From Burkholderiales bacterium (lineage in GTDB: Bacteria > Pseudomonadota > Gammaproteobacteria > Burkholderiales > Burkholderiaceae_C), in contig CP070653.1 in NCBI GenBank assembly GCA_020354665.1, forward strand, positions 2,160,179 to 2,199,615: a stretch of 39,437 bases of DNA. The letters are read 5' to 3'. The notes beneath the pieces are model-generated. The model ran no database searches, was not told the origin of the DNA, and worked only from the letters and a program-made list of their open reading frames with translations. The translations under genes were made by a program, and so were the position numbers. This document shows positions 28,631 through 37,355 of the stretch, piece after piece. Each line of letters begins with the position of its first letter. Positions within the stretch are counted from its first letter, which is position 1.

Positions 28631-29176
28631 TCATTCTTCGGCGATGAGCTTTTGCGTTCTGCCGCGCTGGCGAACCTGCAGAGCCTGATCGACGCCGTCC
28701 GCGGTAATCGCCACCAGACCGGTTTCCATGCGCATGATCCAGCCTTTTTCCTTGAGATACCACAGGTGGAAGTCGAGCATTTCGTGCGGGCAGCCGGTCA
28801 GGCGCTCGAGTTCGATCGGCCCGCAGCCGGGTTCAAGCGCTTCGCGCTTGCGCTTGGTGTAGAGCACCGACAGAACGCGCTCCTGAAGCATGCGGTCTTT
28901 GTCAAAGTTGTCGTTGTCGCCGGCTTCCTCGACCAGGCTCCATCGATAATCTGAGTTGGTCTTGTGGCGGGAGTCATATGCCGCGCGTTTTTCGGGCTCC
29001 TTTAGCGTGCCGTACGCTTTGACGATCTGATCGAACCGGTCTGCATCGCCCGTGCCTTCACGGTCGGGGTGATAGCGCTGTGCGAGATAGCGAAACACCC
29101 GTTCGATGGTTTCCTGACTGGCATTCGGACTGATCTCGAGGATTTCGTACAAATCGCGATTCTGATCGTGGTTCAT
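28631..29176 (-). CDS. DnaJ-domain protein
   Basis: Protein of 181 residues with a J domain at about 8-70 (DLYEILEISPNASQETIERV, the HPD motif at 36-38, YGTLKEPEKRAAYD). It has no Gly/Phe linker or zinc-finger domain. The C-terminal half (about 95-181: RMLQERVLSVLYTKRK, LERLTGCPHEMLDFHLWYLKEKGWI) looks like a winged-helix module. It probably recruits an Hsp70 to a particular client or nucleic acid, but the partner is unknown. The gene stands alone with 582 bases of non-coding DNA upstream. Confidence 0.88.
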   Translation of the reverse strand: MNHDQNRDLYEILEISPNASQETIERVFRYLAQRYHPDREGTGDADRFDQIVKAYGTLKEPEKRAAYDSRHKTNSDYRWSLVEEAGDNDNFDKDRMLQERVLSVLYTKRKREALEPGCGPIELERLTGCPHEMLDFHLWYLKEKGWIMRMETGLVAITADGVDQALQVRQRGRTQKLIAEE

Positions 29177-29758
29177 GCGGATTCCCCAGACGGCGCGGTT
29201 CGCTCCGTCAAATCGCCCCGGGCAAGCTGAGTGCGGTATCTCAGACCGAAGAATCCAGGATACCCAAAGCCCATGTTACGTCGTGCCTGCAGCGCGCGGT
29301 AGCGCGCGTGCGTCGTCGCTCTCGCCGCCGGCATCGGCCACGTCGACCGAGCCCCGCTCCTGCACGAGCGTGCCGCGGCGGCACGCCGCTGGCGCTTGAA
29401 CGCCAACCGGTCCGTGTTGTCGCGGATCGTTTGATGCAGCGCTTCGGCCCTTCGTCTGGCGGGTTTAGAAGTAGCCCGTAACCTATTGATCCAGAACGCT
29501 ATATTCGACGCACTGGACGCCTCGGAAGGAGGGTCTTGAAAGCGCCGCTTCCTTCGCAATAAACAATTTAAAAACAACAACTTATACATATCAATTAAGA
29601 CATTACTATAAGTTTTGTGTTCGAGTGTCCTCTGCCCCGGCGCCACCACTCGTTGCTCGCACGGGCTGTGCGCCCACCGTCCCGGAAACATCGACAACCT
29701 AGGGATGGACGCTATCCGGGACAGAGGCACGATCGGGGACAAACACGAGGGGACACTG
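29177..29758. other. Long intergenic region with an AT-rich core
   Basis: No supported gene. A minus-strand open frame covers most of it and ends as ATGA on the DnaJ-like start, but its translation is Arg/Ala-rich without recognisable features. The part around 29550-29615 is strikingly AT-rich and includes TATAAG at 29607-29612, a possible -10 element for the small plus-strand gene; a good -35 is not visible. GCGCGC-GGTA-GCGCGC at 29291-29306 is a small inverted repeat. Confidence 0.45.
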
Positions 29759-29995
29759 ATGACTGACGACGACGTGCTCGAGGCCTGCCTGAAACACGGG
29801 CCGAGGCGCGTCTTTTTCGCGGCCTACGCACGCATGGTCGGCGATGACACGGCACTGGAAGCGGTCGGATTGCCGGATGTCGTCGATCTTGACCAGGTTG
29901 AGACGATCGGGTGCGTCGCGTACCGTTTGATCAAGGCCAACGAGCGGGCCGCAGACCTCGCCGATGTGACGGTCCGGCTGGCGCGAATGGACTGA
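29759..29995 (+). CDS. Small hypothetical protein
   Basis: A 78-residue acidic protein beginning MTDDDVLEACLKHGPRRVFF, with ATG preceded at a suitable distance by GAGGGGA. Its composition is balanced and largely helical (VFFAAYARMVGDDTALEAVG, CVAYRLIKANERAADLADVTV) with no transmembrane segment or signal peptide. An upstream in-frame ATG at 29705 is possible but has no clear ribosome site. I do not recognise the family. It sits in the accessory stretch between the J-domain gene and dodecin. Confidence 0.6.
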   Translation: MTDDDVLEACLKHGPRRVFFAAYARMVGDDTALEAVGLPDVVDLDQVETIGCVAYRLIKANERAADLADVTVRLARMD

Positions 29996-30164
29996 GCGCC
30001 TGCGATCGATCGCGCTTCGGCGTGTCCTGATAGCTAACGGAGCGCGCACAGCGCATCGTCGCTCGATTCATCCGTGGATCGCATCGCGGGCAACGCGCCT
30101 ATCATTGACTTACCGAGCGCGACGAATCCCTCGTTCGCTGGGCAACCCGAACAAGGAGCGAGAC

Positions 30165-30389
30165 ATGGCCAAGAAGAACAGCGACTCCGGCGTCTACCGG
30201 GTCACTGAGATCATCGGCACCAGCACGGTGTCATGGGAAGCAGCCGCGAAGAATGCCGTCGAGGCGGCAGCCAAGACGCTGCGCGACCTGCGGATTGCCG
30301 AAGTCGAGAAGCTCGACATGAAGATCGAAGACGGCAAGGTGGTCGCGTACCGCGCCCGCGTGCTGCTGTCGTTCAAGTACGAAGCGTAG
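30165..30389 (+). CDS. Dodecin family flavoprotein
   Basis: Small protein of 74 residues (family about 65-75) that assembles into a hollow dodecamer binding flavins such as FMN, riboflavin or lumichrome. Family features are VYRVTEIIGTSTVSWEAAAKNAVE with the flavin-stacking tryptophan W24, the helix AAKTLRDLRIAEVEKLD, and the strand GKVVAYRARVLLSFKYE. AAGGAG stands eight bases before the ATG. It is monocistronic and converges on the cysteine synthase gene. Confidence 0.93.
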   Translation: MAKKNSDSGVYRVTEIIGTSTVSWEAAAKNAVEAAAKTLRDLRIAEVEKLDMKIEDGKVVAYRARVLLSFKYEA

Positions 30390-30524
30390 CGCTGCAGCGG
30401 CGGCCGTGTCACCGCATGCCGGTGGTCATGGACGCCGCCGGCCTGCGCGGCGAGTGCGCCGCCGGGCATGCTGCACCGGGCCGGCACCGGGTGCGCACGC
30501 CGGGAAACGCGGCTTACGGTCGCT

Positions 30525-31574
30525 TCAGGTCTTGAGCTGACCGCTTGGCGTCGAACGCGATATCGCGAGCTCCTCCTCGTTCATGTCGGCCCCGATGTCC
30601 GCGAACAGCGGCGTGCTGAGGTAGCGCTCGGCCGTGTCGGGCAGCATGGCCAGGATGTTCGCGCCCTTGGGCGCTTCGGCGGCAATCTTGAGCGCGCCGG
30701 CGAACGTGCCGCCCGAGCTGATGCCGCAGAAGATGCCCTCCTTCGTCGCAAGGTCCTTGCTTGCCTGCATTGCCTCCGCATTCTGGATCGGCACGATGCG
30801 GTCGATCATCTCCATCGCGACGGCGTCGCCGGTCAGCTTCGGGATGAAATCGGGCGTCCAGCCCTGCATCGGGTGCGGCTTGAAGCTCGGGTGCGGCTCC
30901 GCGGGCGTGCCGTCCGGCTTGCGCTTCTGAACGATCCCGCTGCCCAGCAGCGGCGCATCCGCCGGTTCGCAAACGATGATCTTCGTGTCCGGTCGCTCCT
31001 TCTGCAGGACGCGCGCCACGCCCTTGAGCGTCCCGCCGGTGCCGTAGCCGGTTACCCAGTAGTCGAGTCGCTCGTCCTTGAAGTCATCGAGGATCTCGCG
31101 CGCGGTGGTGCGGGAGTGGTAGTCGGGATTGGCCTCGTTCTCGAACTGGCGCGTCATGAACCAGCCGTGCTTGGCGGCAAGCTCCTCCATCTTGACGATC
31201 ATGCCGACGGCACGTTCGGCGGCGGGGGTGATCACCACCTTGGCACCCAGGAAGCGCATCAGCTTGCGCCGCTCGACGCTGAACGGCTCGGCCTGCACGA
31301 GCACCAGGGGATAGCCCTTCGCGGCACACACCATGGCCAGGCCGATTCCCGTGTTGCCGCTGGTCGCCTCGATCACGGTCTGGCCCGGCTTCAGCTCGCC
31401 TGATTTCTCTGCCGCCTCGATGACGGCGATGGCCAGGCGGTCCTTCACCGAGCTCAGCGGGTTGAAGGACTCGCACTTGACGAACAGGTTCACACCGGCC
31501 GGTGCCAGCCGGTTGATGCGGATCACCGGCGTGCGGCCGATCGTCTCCAGGATGTTTGCATGGCGTCCCGGCAT
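30525..31574 (-). CDS. Cysteine synthase family protein (O-acetylserine sulfhydrylase-like)
   Basis: PLP enzyme of 349 residues of the tryptophan synthase beta/CysK fold, expected to form cysteine from O-acetylserine and sulfide. The Schiff-base lysine K44 lies in PLSSVKDR; the substrate loop is EATSGNTGIGLA (69-80), the cofactor phosphate loop is GTGGTLKG, and the C-terminal GISSGGTFAGALK is present. It is longer than CysK (about 310) because of a loop containing HPSFKPHPMQGWTPD. AGGAG lies before the ATG, and a candidate promoter is visible upstream. Cystathionine beta-synthase-like activity cannot be excluded. Confidence 0.9.
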   Translation of the reverse strand: MPGRHANILETIGRTPVIRINRLAPAGVNLFVKCESFNPLSSVKDRLAIAVIEAAEKSGELKPGQTVIEATSGNTGIGLAMVCAAKGYPLVLVQAEPFSVERRKLMRFLGAKVVITPAAERAVGMIVKMEELAAKHGWFMTRQFENEANPDYHSRTTAREILDDFKDERLDYWVTGYGTGGTLKGVARVLQKERPDTKIIVCEPADAPLLGSGIVQKRKPDGTPAEPHPSFKPHPMQGWTPDFIPKLTGDAVAMEMIDRIVPIQNAEAMQASKDLATKEGIFCGISSGGTFAGALKIAAEAPKGANILAMLPDTAERYLSTPLFADIGADMNEEELAISRSTPSGQLKT

Positions 31575-31625
31575 GGCTTGCTCCTAGCGCTGGAATGCGG
31601 ACATGAATCGTAAGGGGAGTCGAGG

Positions 31626-31654
31626 AGTATTCAGGCATCGACGCTGCACGTCAA
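31626..31654 (-). promoter_or_regulatory. Candidate promoter of the cysteine synthase gene
   Basis: Minus-strand TTGACG (31649-31654) and AATACT (31626-31631) are separated by 17 bases and match five and four of six consensus positions. The predicted leader is about 45 bases. Evidence is motif resemblance and position only. Confidence 0.4.
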
Positions 31655-31766
31655 TGCGGGACCGGTGTTCGAACCCGGCACGCCAGGCAGAGCCGCGGGA
31701 TGCACTTTGGTATTCCGCGATTGAAAGGCTTTACCATCAATTCATACCCATTCCTAGAACCCGGCA

Positions 31767-32615
31767 ATGCGAGCATCGAAGCAATTCAAGACGTTCGGCC
31801 TGTCCTGCAGCATCGCGTACCTGTGGGCGATGAGTTCGCCTGCACATGCTGCCGAGTCGTTCATCGACGTGGATGTGATGCCGAGAGTCTTTGGCGTCGG
31901 CATCGGCCGCGGCCCGGATTACCGCGGTTCGGATGACGACGTCACGCTGGCAGCTCCCTTTGCCCGTTACACCTTCAAGGGGCAACAACGCTATGTCCAA
32001 CTCATGTTCAACGAGTTTTCGGCCAATCTGATTGACAGCCCGAAGTACGAGGCGGGTCCGGTCCTGAATTACCACTTCGGCCGCAACACCTATGCAGCGT
32101 CGGACCCCGAGGACCCTGTCGTCAAAGCAATGAAGCCTGTCGATGACACCGTCGAGGCTGGCGTCTTTGGCCAAGTCATCTGGGTCGACGAGCGCAACCC
32201 GCGAAATCGCTTCTCGGTCGGCGCCACGCTGCTGCACGATGTGGGTAGCGAAAGCGACGGATTGCGTGCGAGGTTTTACGGGCGTTGGTGGCATCAGATC
32301 GCCCTCCCGGTCGACATTCACCTCGGCGCCGGTTTCATCTGGGCCGACAAGAAGTACAACGACCACTACTTTGGCGTGAACGCCGGCAACGTGGGCACCT
32401 CGGGGCTGCCTTTCTTTTCAATGGGCAACGGAGTCCACGAATATTTTGGAACGGCAGGGGCACTGCTCTACCTCAGCAAAGAATGGGTCGTCGCGGCCGG
32501 CCTACGGATTGGCAAGGTCGCCGGAGACGCAAAGGACAGTCCCCTCGTCGATGCCAGAGGCAAGAAGTCCAGCTACCTGATCGGCGGCCTCGCGCTGGGA
32601 TACATCTGGTGGTGA
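31767..32615 (+). CDS. MipA/OmpV family outer membrane protein
   Basis: Predicted outer membrane beta-barrel of 282 residues. A signal peptide ends near SSPAHA/AE (about residue 28). The family opening FGVGIGRGPDYRGSDDDVTL follows, then alternating strand-like segments (GPVLNYHFGRN, VEAGVFGQVIWVDE, DIHLGAGFIWADKKYNDHYFGV), and the protein ends with the aromatic SYLIGGLALGYIWW typical of barrels. MipA-type proteins scaffold murein enzymes in E. coli, while others are porin-like; the specific role is unknown. It is divergent from cysteine synthase. No strong ribosome site is visible. Confidence 0.85.
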   Translation: MRASKQFKTFGLSCSIAYLWAMSSPAHAAESFIDVDVMPRVFGVGIGRGPDYRGSDDDVTLAAPFARYTFKGQQRYVQLMFNEFSANLIDSPKYEAGPVLNYHFGRNTYAASDPEDPVVKAMKPVDDTVEAGVFGQVIWVDERNPRNRFSVGATLLHDVGSESDGLRARFYGRWWHQIALPVDIHLGAGFIWADKKYNDHYFGVNAGNVGTSGLPFFSMGNGVHEYFGTAGALLYLSKEWVVAAGLRIGKVAGDAKDSPLVDARGKKSSYLIGGLALGYIWW

Positions 32616-32704
32616 GTGGCATTGCCGCAAGAAACCTGGACAGGCCAACACCAGAAAGACCCTCGCCTACGCGCGCGCTGAAAGTCACGGCAACGCGCGC
32701 CGCG

Positions 32705-33556
32705 CTAGCGGACCTCCGCGGGCGGGTACTGTTCGAACTGGCAGATCTGGTCGGTGCGGTCCGGCAATCGATCGTTGTCCTGCGTGAACATCCAGCACAA
32801 GGTCTGCGACACCGCCTGCCAATTCGTGTCGTGCGCGTCGCCGAGATAGATCAGCGGGTCGGGCATGACACTGTTGATGAACTTCTTCAGGTCCTTGTTG
32901 ATGCCCGCGCGCCGGAACGAATACTCGCCGGAATCGTCGGAGGACATGACGCGCTTGTCCGCCTCGGTGATCTCTGACCAGGTCAGCTCGTAGAAGCTCA
33001 TCGCTCGATCGCCCCTCTTGCTGCGGTAGTTGTTGACCGTGACGGTCCCTATCTCGTCGCCCGTCTTGCCCCGGATGCGTCCCCGCAGCGCGTCCGGATC
33101 GACCTGCGGCATGCGGAACCGCAACGTGAGAACCTTCGGGGCGCGGCTCACCACGGTAAGTTCGAGTTCGCGCGCGCGGTTCTCGGCAAGGCGCGTCGAG
33201 TAGCCGGGAAGATGAGTGCCGATCCCGTGCACCATCCGCACCTTCACGTCCCTGCCCGAGTTCGATCCGCCTTGCTGGGTCCGCTCGAGCATCTGCTCGA
33301 TCCCCTCAAAGGCCGGACCGCGGACGTAGCACTGCCGGGTGTCCTCCTTCTGATCCTTCTGCATCAGCGCTCGCGCCAGGCTGTGCTCTTTGCATAGGGT
33401 GACGGCATAAGGAATCCGCTCATGCTCGCAAATTCCCACCGATCGGCTCGCCTCGAGGCCATCTCTGGTGTCGACTCCGATCAGCGGTTCGGTCGGATCT
33501 CCCGGACGAATACGGCTGGTTCCGCAGATGTCGAACACCGCCGAAATCGCTGCCAT
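32705..33556 (-). CDS. Hypothetical protein with HGIGTH motif, possibly C-terminally truncated
   Basis: Protein of 283 residues that I cannot assign to a named family. The central motif VRMVHGIGTHLPGYSTRLAEN resembles the oxyanion-side strand of lipase-like hydrolases. It is followed by FYELTWSEI, YSFRRAGINKDLKKFINS and DPLIYLGDAHD, but the protein stops before any nucleophile motif of the GHSxG kind appears. Related proteins, as far as I remember, continue to such a motif, so this copy may be cut short. Its ATG overlaps the stop of the mechanosensitive channel gene by one base (TGATG), indicating translational coupling. An alternative GTG start lies one codon upstream. Confidence 0.65.
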   Translation of the reverse strand: MAAISAVFDICGTSRIRPGDPTEPLIGVDTRDGLEASRSVGICEHERIPYAVTLCKEHSLARALMQKDQKEDTRQCYVRGPAFEGIEQMLERTQQGGSNSGRDVKVRMVHGIGTHLPGYSTRLAENRARELELTVVSRAPKVLTLRFRMPQVDPDALRGRIRGKTGDEIGTVTVNNYRSKRGDRAMSFYELTWSEITEADKRVMSSDDSGEYSFRRAGINKDLKKFINSVMPDPLIYLGDAHDTNWQAVSQTLCWMFTQDNDRLPDRTDQICQFEQYPPAEVR

Positions 33557-35379
33557 CACTTCGGTGGCTTGGGCGTGCGCACATCGGAGCCCGGCGGCGG
33601 GTACTCGATCCGGTTCTCGAACCCGGAGATCCGCGAAGGGTGGAAATTGGGAAACGGCAGCTCGTCTTGTTCGCGCCAGCGCTTCACGGCGCCGATGGCC
33701 TCCTGCGTCTTGTCCTTGTCCAGGCCGGAGTCGCGGGCGAGGTAGGTGGTCGACGACGGGAACGCAAAGCCGGTACCGCTGCGTTCGACGATGTCCATGA
33801 TCCGCAGCAGCAGATCCTCCTGTACTTCCAGGAATCCGGCCATGTCACCGCTTCGCACGTAAGCGAAAACATCGAGGTCCAGCGAGGAGCTGCCGAATCG
33901 CGCGAAGCGGATGCGGGCCGCGTCGTTCTCCACTTGCGGGTGCTCGTAGAGCATGCGGCGAATCTCCGCCAGGACATAACGCAACTGGTCGGCCTGGGTT
34001 TCGTAGCGCAACGCGAGGGTCGGCCGGAACCAGAACTTGTCGCGGATGCCGTAGTTCTCGAGATTCTGGGTCGCCAGGTTCCCGTTCGGGATGCTGACCA
34101 CCGTCCTGTCGAGCGTGCGGATCCGCGTCGAGCGCAACCCGATGCTCTCGACCGTCCCCAGCACGTCCCCGGCCTTGCAGAAATCGCCCACTCGCACCGG
34201 CTGATCGGAGATGATCATGATCCCGCCCAGCAGGTTCTCGATCGTCTTCTGCGCGGCCAGCGCGATGGCGATGCCGCCGATGCCCAGCCCGGCGAGCGCA
34301 GTGGTCAGATCGACGTCGGCGGTGTAGAGCAGCGTCAGTGCCGCGATCACGACGATCAGCGCCTTGCCGAGCCTGCCGATCAGCTGGGCAATCGTGATTC
34401 CGCCCAGGTCGTTCGCGCGCCGCAAGCGGGCCTCTGCGAGTTGCGTCCCGACGTCGATGAATCGCATGAGCAGCCATGCGACGCCGACGATGCCGAACGC
34501 GACGGCCAGCCGCGCCAGCGTGAAGCGAGCGAGCAGCGGAAGACTGGTGACGTAGAACCAGAAAGTGACCGCCAGGCTCAGCGCGATCACGCGGAGGGGG
34601 CCCGTGATCTCCGCCTTCCGGGCCGCGCCGCGTTCGCCGGTGATCCAGAAGAACACCGGCCGCATGATTGCGAACAGGCCGCGACTGATTAGCCGTGCCA
34701 CCGCAATGACCAGCAGCAGGCTCAGCGGGATTGCAAGCCACTGCCACAGCGGCACGTCGAGATAGCGGCTCTCGCGCAGCGGGGCCCACATCAGCTTCTC
34801 GAACCAGAACGGGTGGATTTCCTTGTAGGCGGCGGGTACCCCTTTGAGCGTGGCCGCCGAGAAGAGCCAGATGGGCGTGCCGTCGGGCCGCGCCACCCGC
34901 TCGAGCAGAATGTCGAGCGTGCCGCTTTCGGTCTTGACCACGCCGACCCGCTCGACCGTCGGCGGAAGACCATCTTCGAGACTGCCCTCCTGCGCGCGGC
35001 TCAACTGGGCGAGATCCCTCGACAGCAGGCCGCGGTTCAGGACCACGAGCAACTCACGAATGTGCTCCTCGACGCGCCCCGGGACTTGTCGGCTGTCGAG
35101 ATACTGCGCTGCCCGCTGGACATTTGCGTCGCCGGCTGCCCTCATGAAGCCGACGACCGTTCCCGCAGGCGTGTCACGGCCAAGCGCATCGGGGCTTGCC
35201 GGCGGCGCCGACGCTGCGGGTGCCGGTGGATTCGACAGAGGCAGCTGCCCGTATGCCGGCAGCGCGAGCATCACGGCGAGCAGCAGCAATGCGGCCTTTA
35301 GCCGCGCCAGCACGCTGGGCTCCCAGCCCTTCTTGATCGAAACCGTCATCGTCCGGATCGTAGCGACCAGTGCCGTCAT
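33556..35379 (-). CDS. MscS-family mechanosensitive channel with large periplasmic N-terminus
   Basis: Inner membrane channel protein of 607 residues. A signal-like hydrophobic segment (about 27-43, ending in PAYG) precedes a soluble periplasmic part to about 205. Hydrophobic helices follow near 213-235, 262-285 and 290-308, with the MscS pore region at about 335-390 containing GLGIGGIAIALAAQKTIENL. The cytoplasmic beta domain begins with GDFCKAGDVLGTVESIGLRS. Such channels release solutes on hypo-osmotic shock. ATG at 35349 is an alternative start. The HGIG protein gene is coupled downstream, and a second MscS-type gene is divergent. Confidence 0.92.
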   Translation of the reverse strand: MTALVATIRTMTVSIKKGWEPSVLARLKAALLLLAVMLALPAYGQLPLSNPPAPAASAPPASPDALGRDTPAGTVVGFMRAAGDANVQRAAQYLDSRQVPGRVEEHIRELLVVLNRGLLSRDLAQLSRAQEGSLEDGLPPTVERVGVVKTESGTLDILLERVARPDGTPIWLFSAATLKGVPAAYKEIHPFWFEKLMWAPLRESRYLDVPLWQWLAIPLSLLLVIAVARLISRGLFAIMRPVFFWITGERGAARKAEITGPLRVIALSLAVTFWFYVTSLPLLARFTLARLAVAFGIVGVAWLLMRFIDVGTQLAEARLRRANDLGGITIAQLIGRLGKALIVVIAALTLLYTADVDLTTALAGLGIGGIAIALAAQKTIENLLGGIMIISDQPVRVGDFCKAGDVLGTVESIGLRSTRIRTLDRTVVSIPNGNLATQNLENYGIRDKFWFRPTLALRYETQADQLRYVLAEIRRMLYEHPQVENDAARIRFARFGSSSLDLDVFAYVRSGDMAGFLEVQEDLLLRIMDIVERSGTGFAFPSSTTYLARDSGLDKDKTQEAIGAVKRWREQDELPFPNFHPSRISGFENRIEYPPPGSDVRTPKPPK

Positions 35380-35507
35380 ACGCTATTGGGCTTTGGGCCC
35401 ATCGCGCTTTCGCACGCCGCAGCCTACACTGCGCGCGGAGCCGCCGGCCTACTGTTCCCGTCTTGCACGGGCGCACGGAGCGGAAGCGGAGGGTAAGAAC
35501 CGAACGG

Positions 35508-37175
35508 ATGGGGAGATCGGTGGCGAGATTCGTCGTGCTCTGCAAGCGGCTTGCGCTGCTCATCCCTGCACTGGTTTTGCTGGCCACGATCGGCAAGGCG
35601 ATTGCGGCACCTGACGCGGGTGCCGCACCGCCGACCCAGCAGAGCGCCGCGGTCACTGTCGACGGCCGGGAGCTGTTCACGGTCATCGGCGTGCCCGCTT
35701 ACCCGGCCAGGGCCCGCGCGCAAAGAATCGCCGAGCGGATCCTGGCGATCGCGGAGGATCCCGGATTCTCGGTCGAGCAGTTGCGCATCGAGGAGGAGAA
35801 GGACCAGACCGTGATCCTGGCCGGCGACAAGCGCCTGTTTGTGATCATCGACGAGGATGCCGCGCAGCAGGGACTCGCACGAGCACACTACGTCACCGTC
35901 GTAACCAGCGCGATCGGCGTCGCCGTGGACCGCCACCGCGAAGAGCGTACCGCTGCGTATCTCTGGAAAGGCGCGGCAGTTGCCGCAGGCCTGCTCGGGC
36001 TGCTCGCGCTACTGCTGTGGTCGTCGCGCTGGTTGCTTCGCCGGTTGCTGGCGGCGGTGCAGCGGCGCTATCGCTCCAGCCTCGAAGCGCTGGAAGCGCG
36101 GTCTTCCGGCATGGTCGATGCCGAACGCTTCGAGACCATGCTGCTGGGTTCGATCAGGGCACTCTGGTGGTTGCTGGCGGCGGTGGCCGTCTTCGCGTCG
36201 ATCGAGGCCATCCTGGAGATCTTCCCGTGGACGCGCGTGGCGGGGCGCTGGCTATTCGAACTCGTTCTCGGTCCGCTGGAGACCATGCTGGACGCAGTGA
36301 GGCGCTCGCTGCCCAATCTGGCGTTCCTTGCGATCCTCTACATCGTCGTACGGTACCTTCTGCGGTTTCTGGAACTGTTCTTCACCGCAGTCGGCCGTGG
36401 TGCCATCCGGCTCGGGACGTTCGCCCCCGAGTGGGCGCTGCCGACCTTTAAGGTTGCGCGCGTGGGTGTCGTCGCCTTCGCGGTGGTCATCGCCTATCCC
36501 TACATACCGGGCTCCAGCACAGACGCGTTCAAGGCGATCTCAGTGTTCCTCGGCGTGCTGGTGTCGCTCGGCTCCACGTCCATCCTCGCCAACGTCATTG
36601 CCGGCTATACGCTGCTCTATCGCCGCAGCTTCAACGCCGGCGACTACGTGAAGATCGGCGAGTTCACCGGAGCCATCCGGTCGGTCGAATCACAGGTCAC
36701 GCGGCTGTGCACGCTCCAGAACGAGGAGGTGGTGATACCGAATTCGCTGATTCTGAACGGCGAAGTCGTCAATTACAGCAAGCACGCGCGTGCGGGACAA
36801 CTCGCACTGCATTCGACCGTGACGATCGGCTACGACGTGCCATGGCGGCAGGTCGAGGCGATGCTCGTCGAAGCGGCCCGGCGCACCGAGGGCCTGCTCC
36901 AGGAGCCGAGGCCCTTCGTGCACAAGCTCGCGCTGCAAGACTTCTTCGTCCAGTACGAAATCAACGTCTACTGCGACGACGCAACGCGGATGCCCCGCCT
37001 GTACTCGGAGCTGCACGCGAACATCCTCGATGTGTTCAACGAGCACGGCGTGCAGATCATGTCGCCGCACTTCGTCGGGCAGCCCGACGAACGCGTGGTG
37101 GTGCCGAAGGCGCGGTGGTACGAGTCCCCGGCGGCGAGGCCCGCACCGAACACCCGGGAAAGCGGTGAGCGCTGA
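35508..37175 (+). CDS. MscS-family mechanosensitive ion channel
   Basis: Channel protein of 555 residues with a cleavable signal peptide (LALLIPALVLLATIGKAIAA, about 14-33) and a soluble domain to about 150. Hydrophobic helices lie near 152-172, 215-240, 270-292 and 317-332, with a pore helix region VFLGVLVSLGSTSILANVIAGY (346-367). The MscS beta domain starts NAGDYVKIGEFTGAIRSVE, and the C-terminal alpha/beta part is complete. It differs clearly from the neighbouring channel in pore sequence (Ser/Thr rather than Ala/Gln near the helix end). The start is not certain: a GTG at 35520 has a better-placed GGGAG. The two genes are divergent over 128 bases. Confidence 0.92.
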   Translation: MGRSVARFVVLCKRLALLIPALVLLATIGKAIAAPDAGAAPPTQQSAAVTVDGRELFTVIGVPAYPARARAQRIAERILAIAEDPGFSVEQLRIEEEKDQTVILAGDKRLFVIIDEDAAQQGLARAHYVTVVTSAIGVAVDRHREERTAAYLWKGAAVAAGLLGLLALLLWSSRWLLRRLLAAVQRRYRSSLEALEARSSGMVDAERFETMLLGSIRALWWLLAAVAVFASIEAILEIFPWTRVAGRWLFELVLGPLETMLDAVRRSLPNLAFLAILYIVVRYLLRFLELFFTAVGRGAIRLGTFAPEWALPTFKVARVGVVAFAVVIAYPYIPGSSTDAFKAISVFLGVLVSLGSTSILANVIAGYTLLYRRSFNAGDYVKIGEFTGAIRSVESQVTRLCTLQNEEVVIPNSLILNGEVVNYSKHARAGQLALHSTVTIGYDVPWRQVEAMLVEAARRTEGLLQEPRPFVHKLALQDFFVQYEINVYCDDATRMPRLYSELHANILDVFNEHGVQIMSPHFVGQPDERVVVPKARWYESPAARPAPNTRESGER

Positions 37176-37355
37176 GCCGAGCAGCGGTCGCGCCCGTTGT
37201 CAGGAGACCCCGAGCAAAGGGAGCACGAGCCGGCTCCCACCACCCTCAGCGTGCGGGCACCGTCAGGATGGGGCGTGGCTGCGCTGGGAACGGTCTGGGC
37301 TGCGAGCAGGAAACGCGCAGGGACAGTCCGGCGGGGTCGGTTCGGCCCGCGATCC

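Noticed and set aside
29173-29742. 189-codon minus-strand frame whose stop overlaps the DnaJ-like start as ATGA
   Set aside because: The overlap looks operon-like, but the translation is Arg/Ala-rich without domains and crosses an AT-rich non-coding stretch. The overlap is probably chance.
30099-30110. TATCAT and TTGACT just upstream of dodecin as promoter elements
   Set aside because: The two motifs overlap and cannot form one promoter, and neither has a partner at correct spacing.
31662-31685. T-arm-like segment CCGGTGTTCGAACCCGG
   Set aside because: It resembles a tRNA T loop, but no acceptor, anticodon or D arm can be placed around it.
37219-37238. GGGAGC...GCTCCC hairpin downstream of the plus-strand MscS gene
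   Set aside because: Only six pairs and no U tract, and GC-rich sequence gives such stems often, so it is not called as a terminator.
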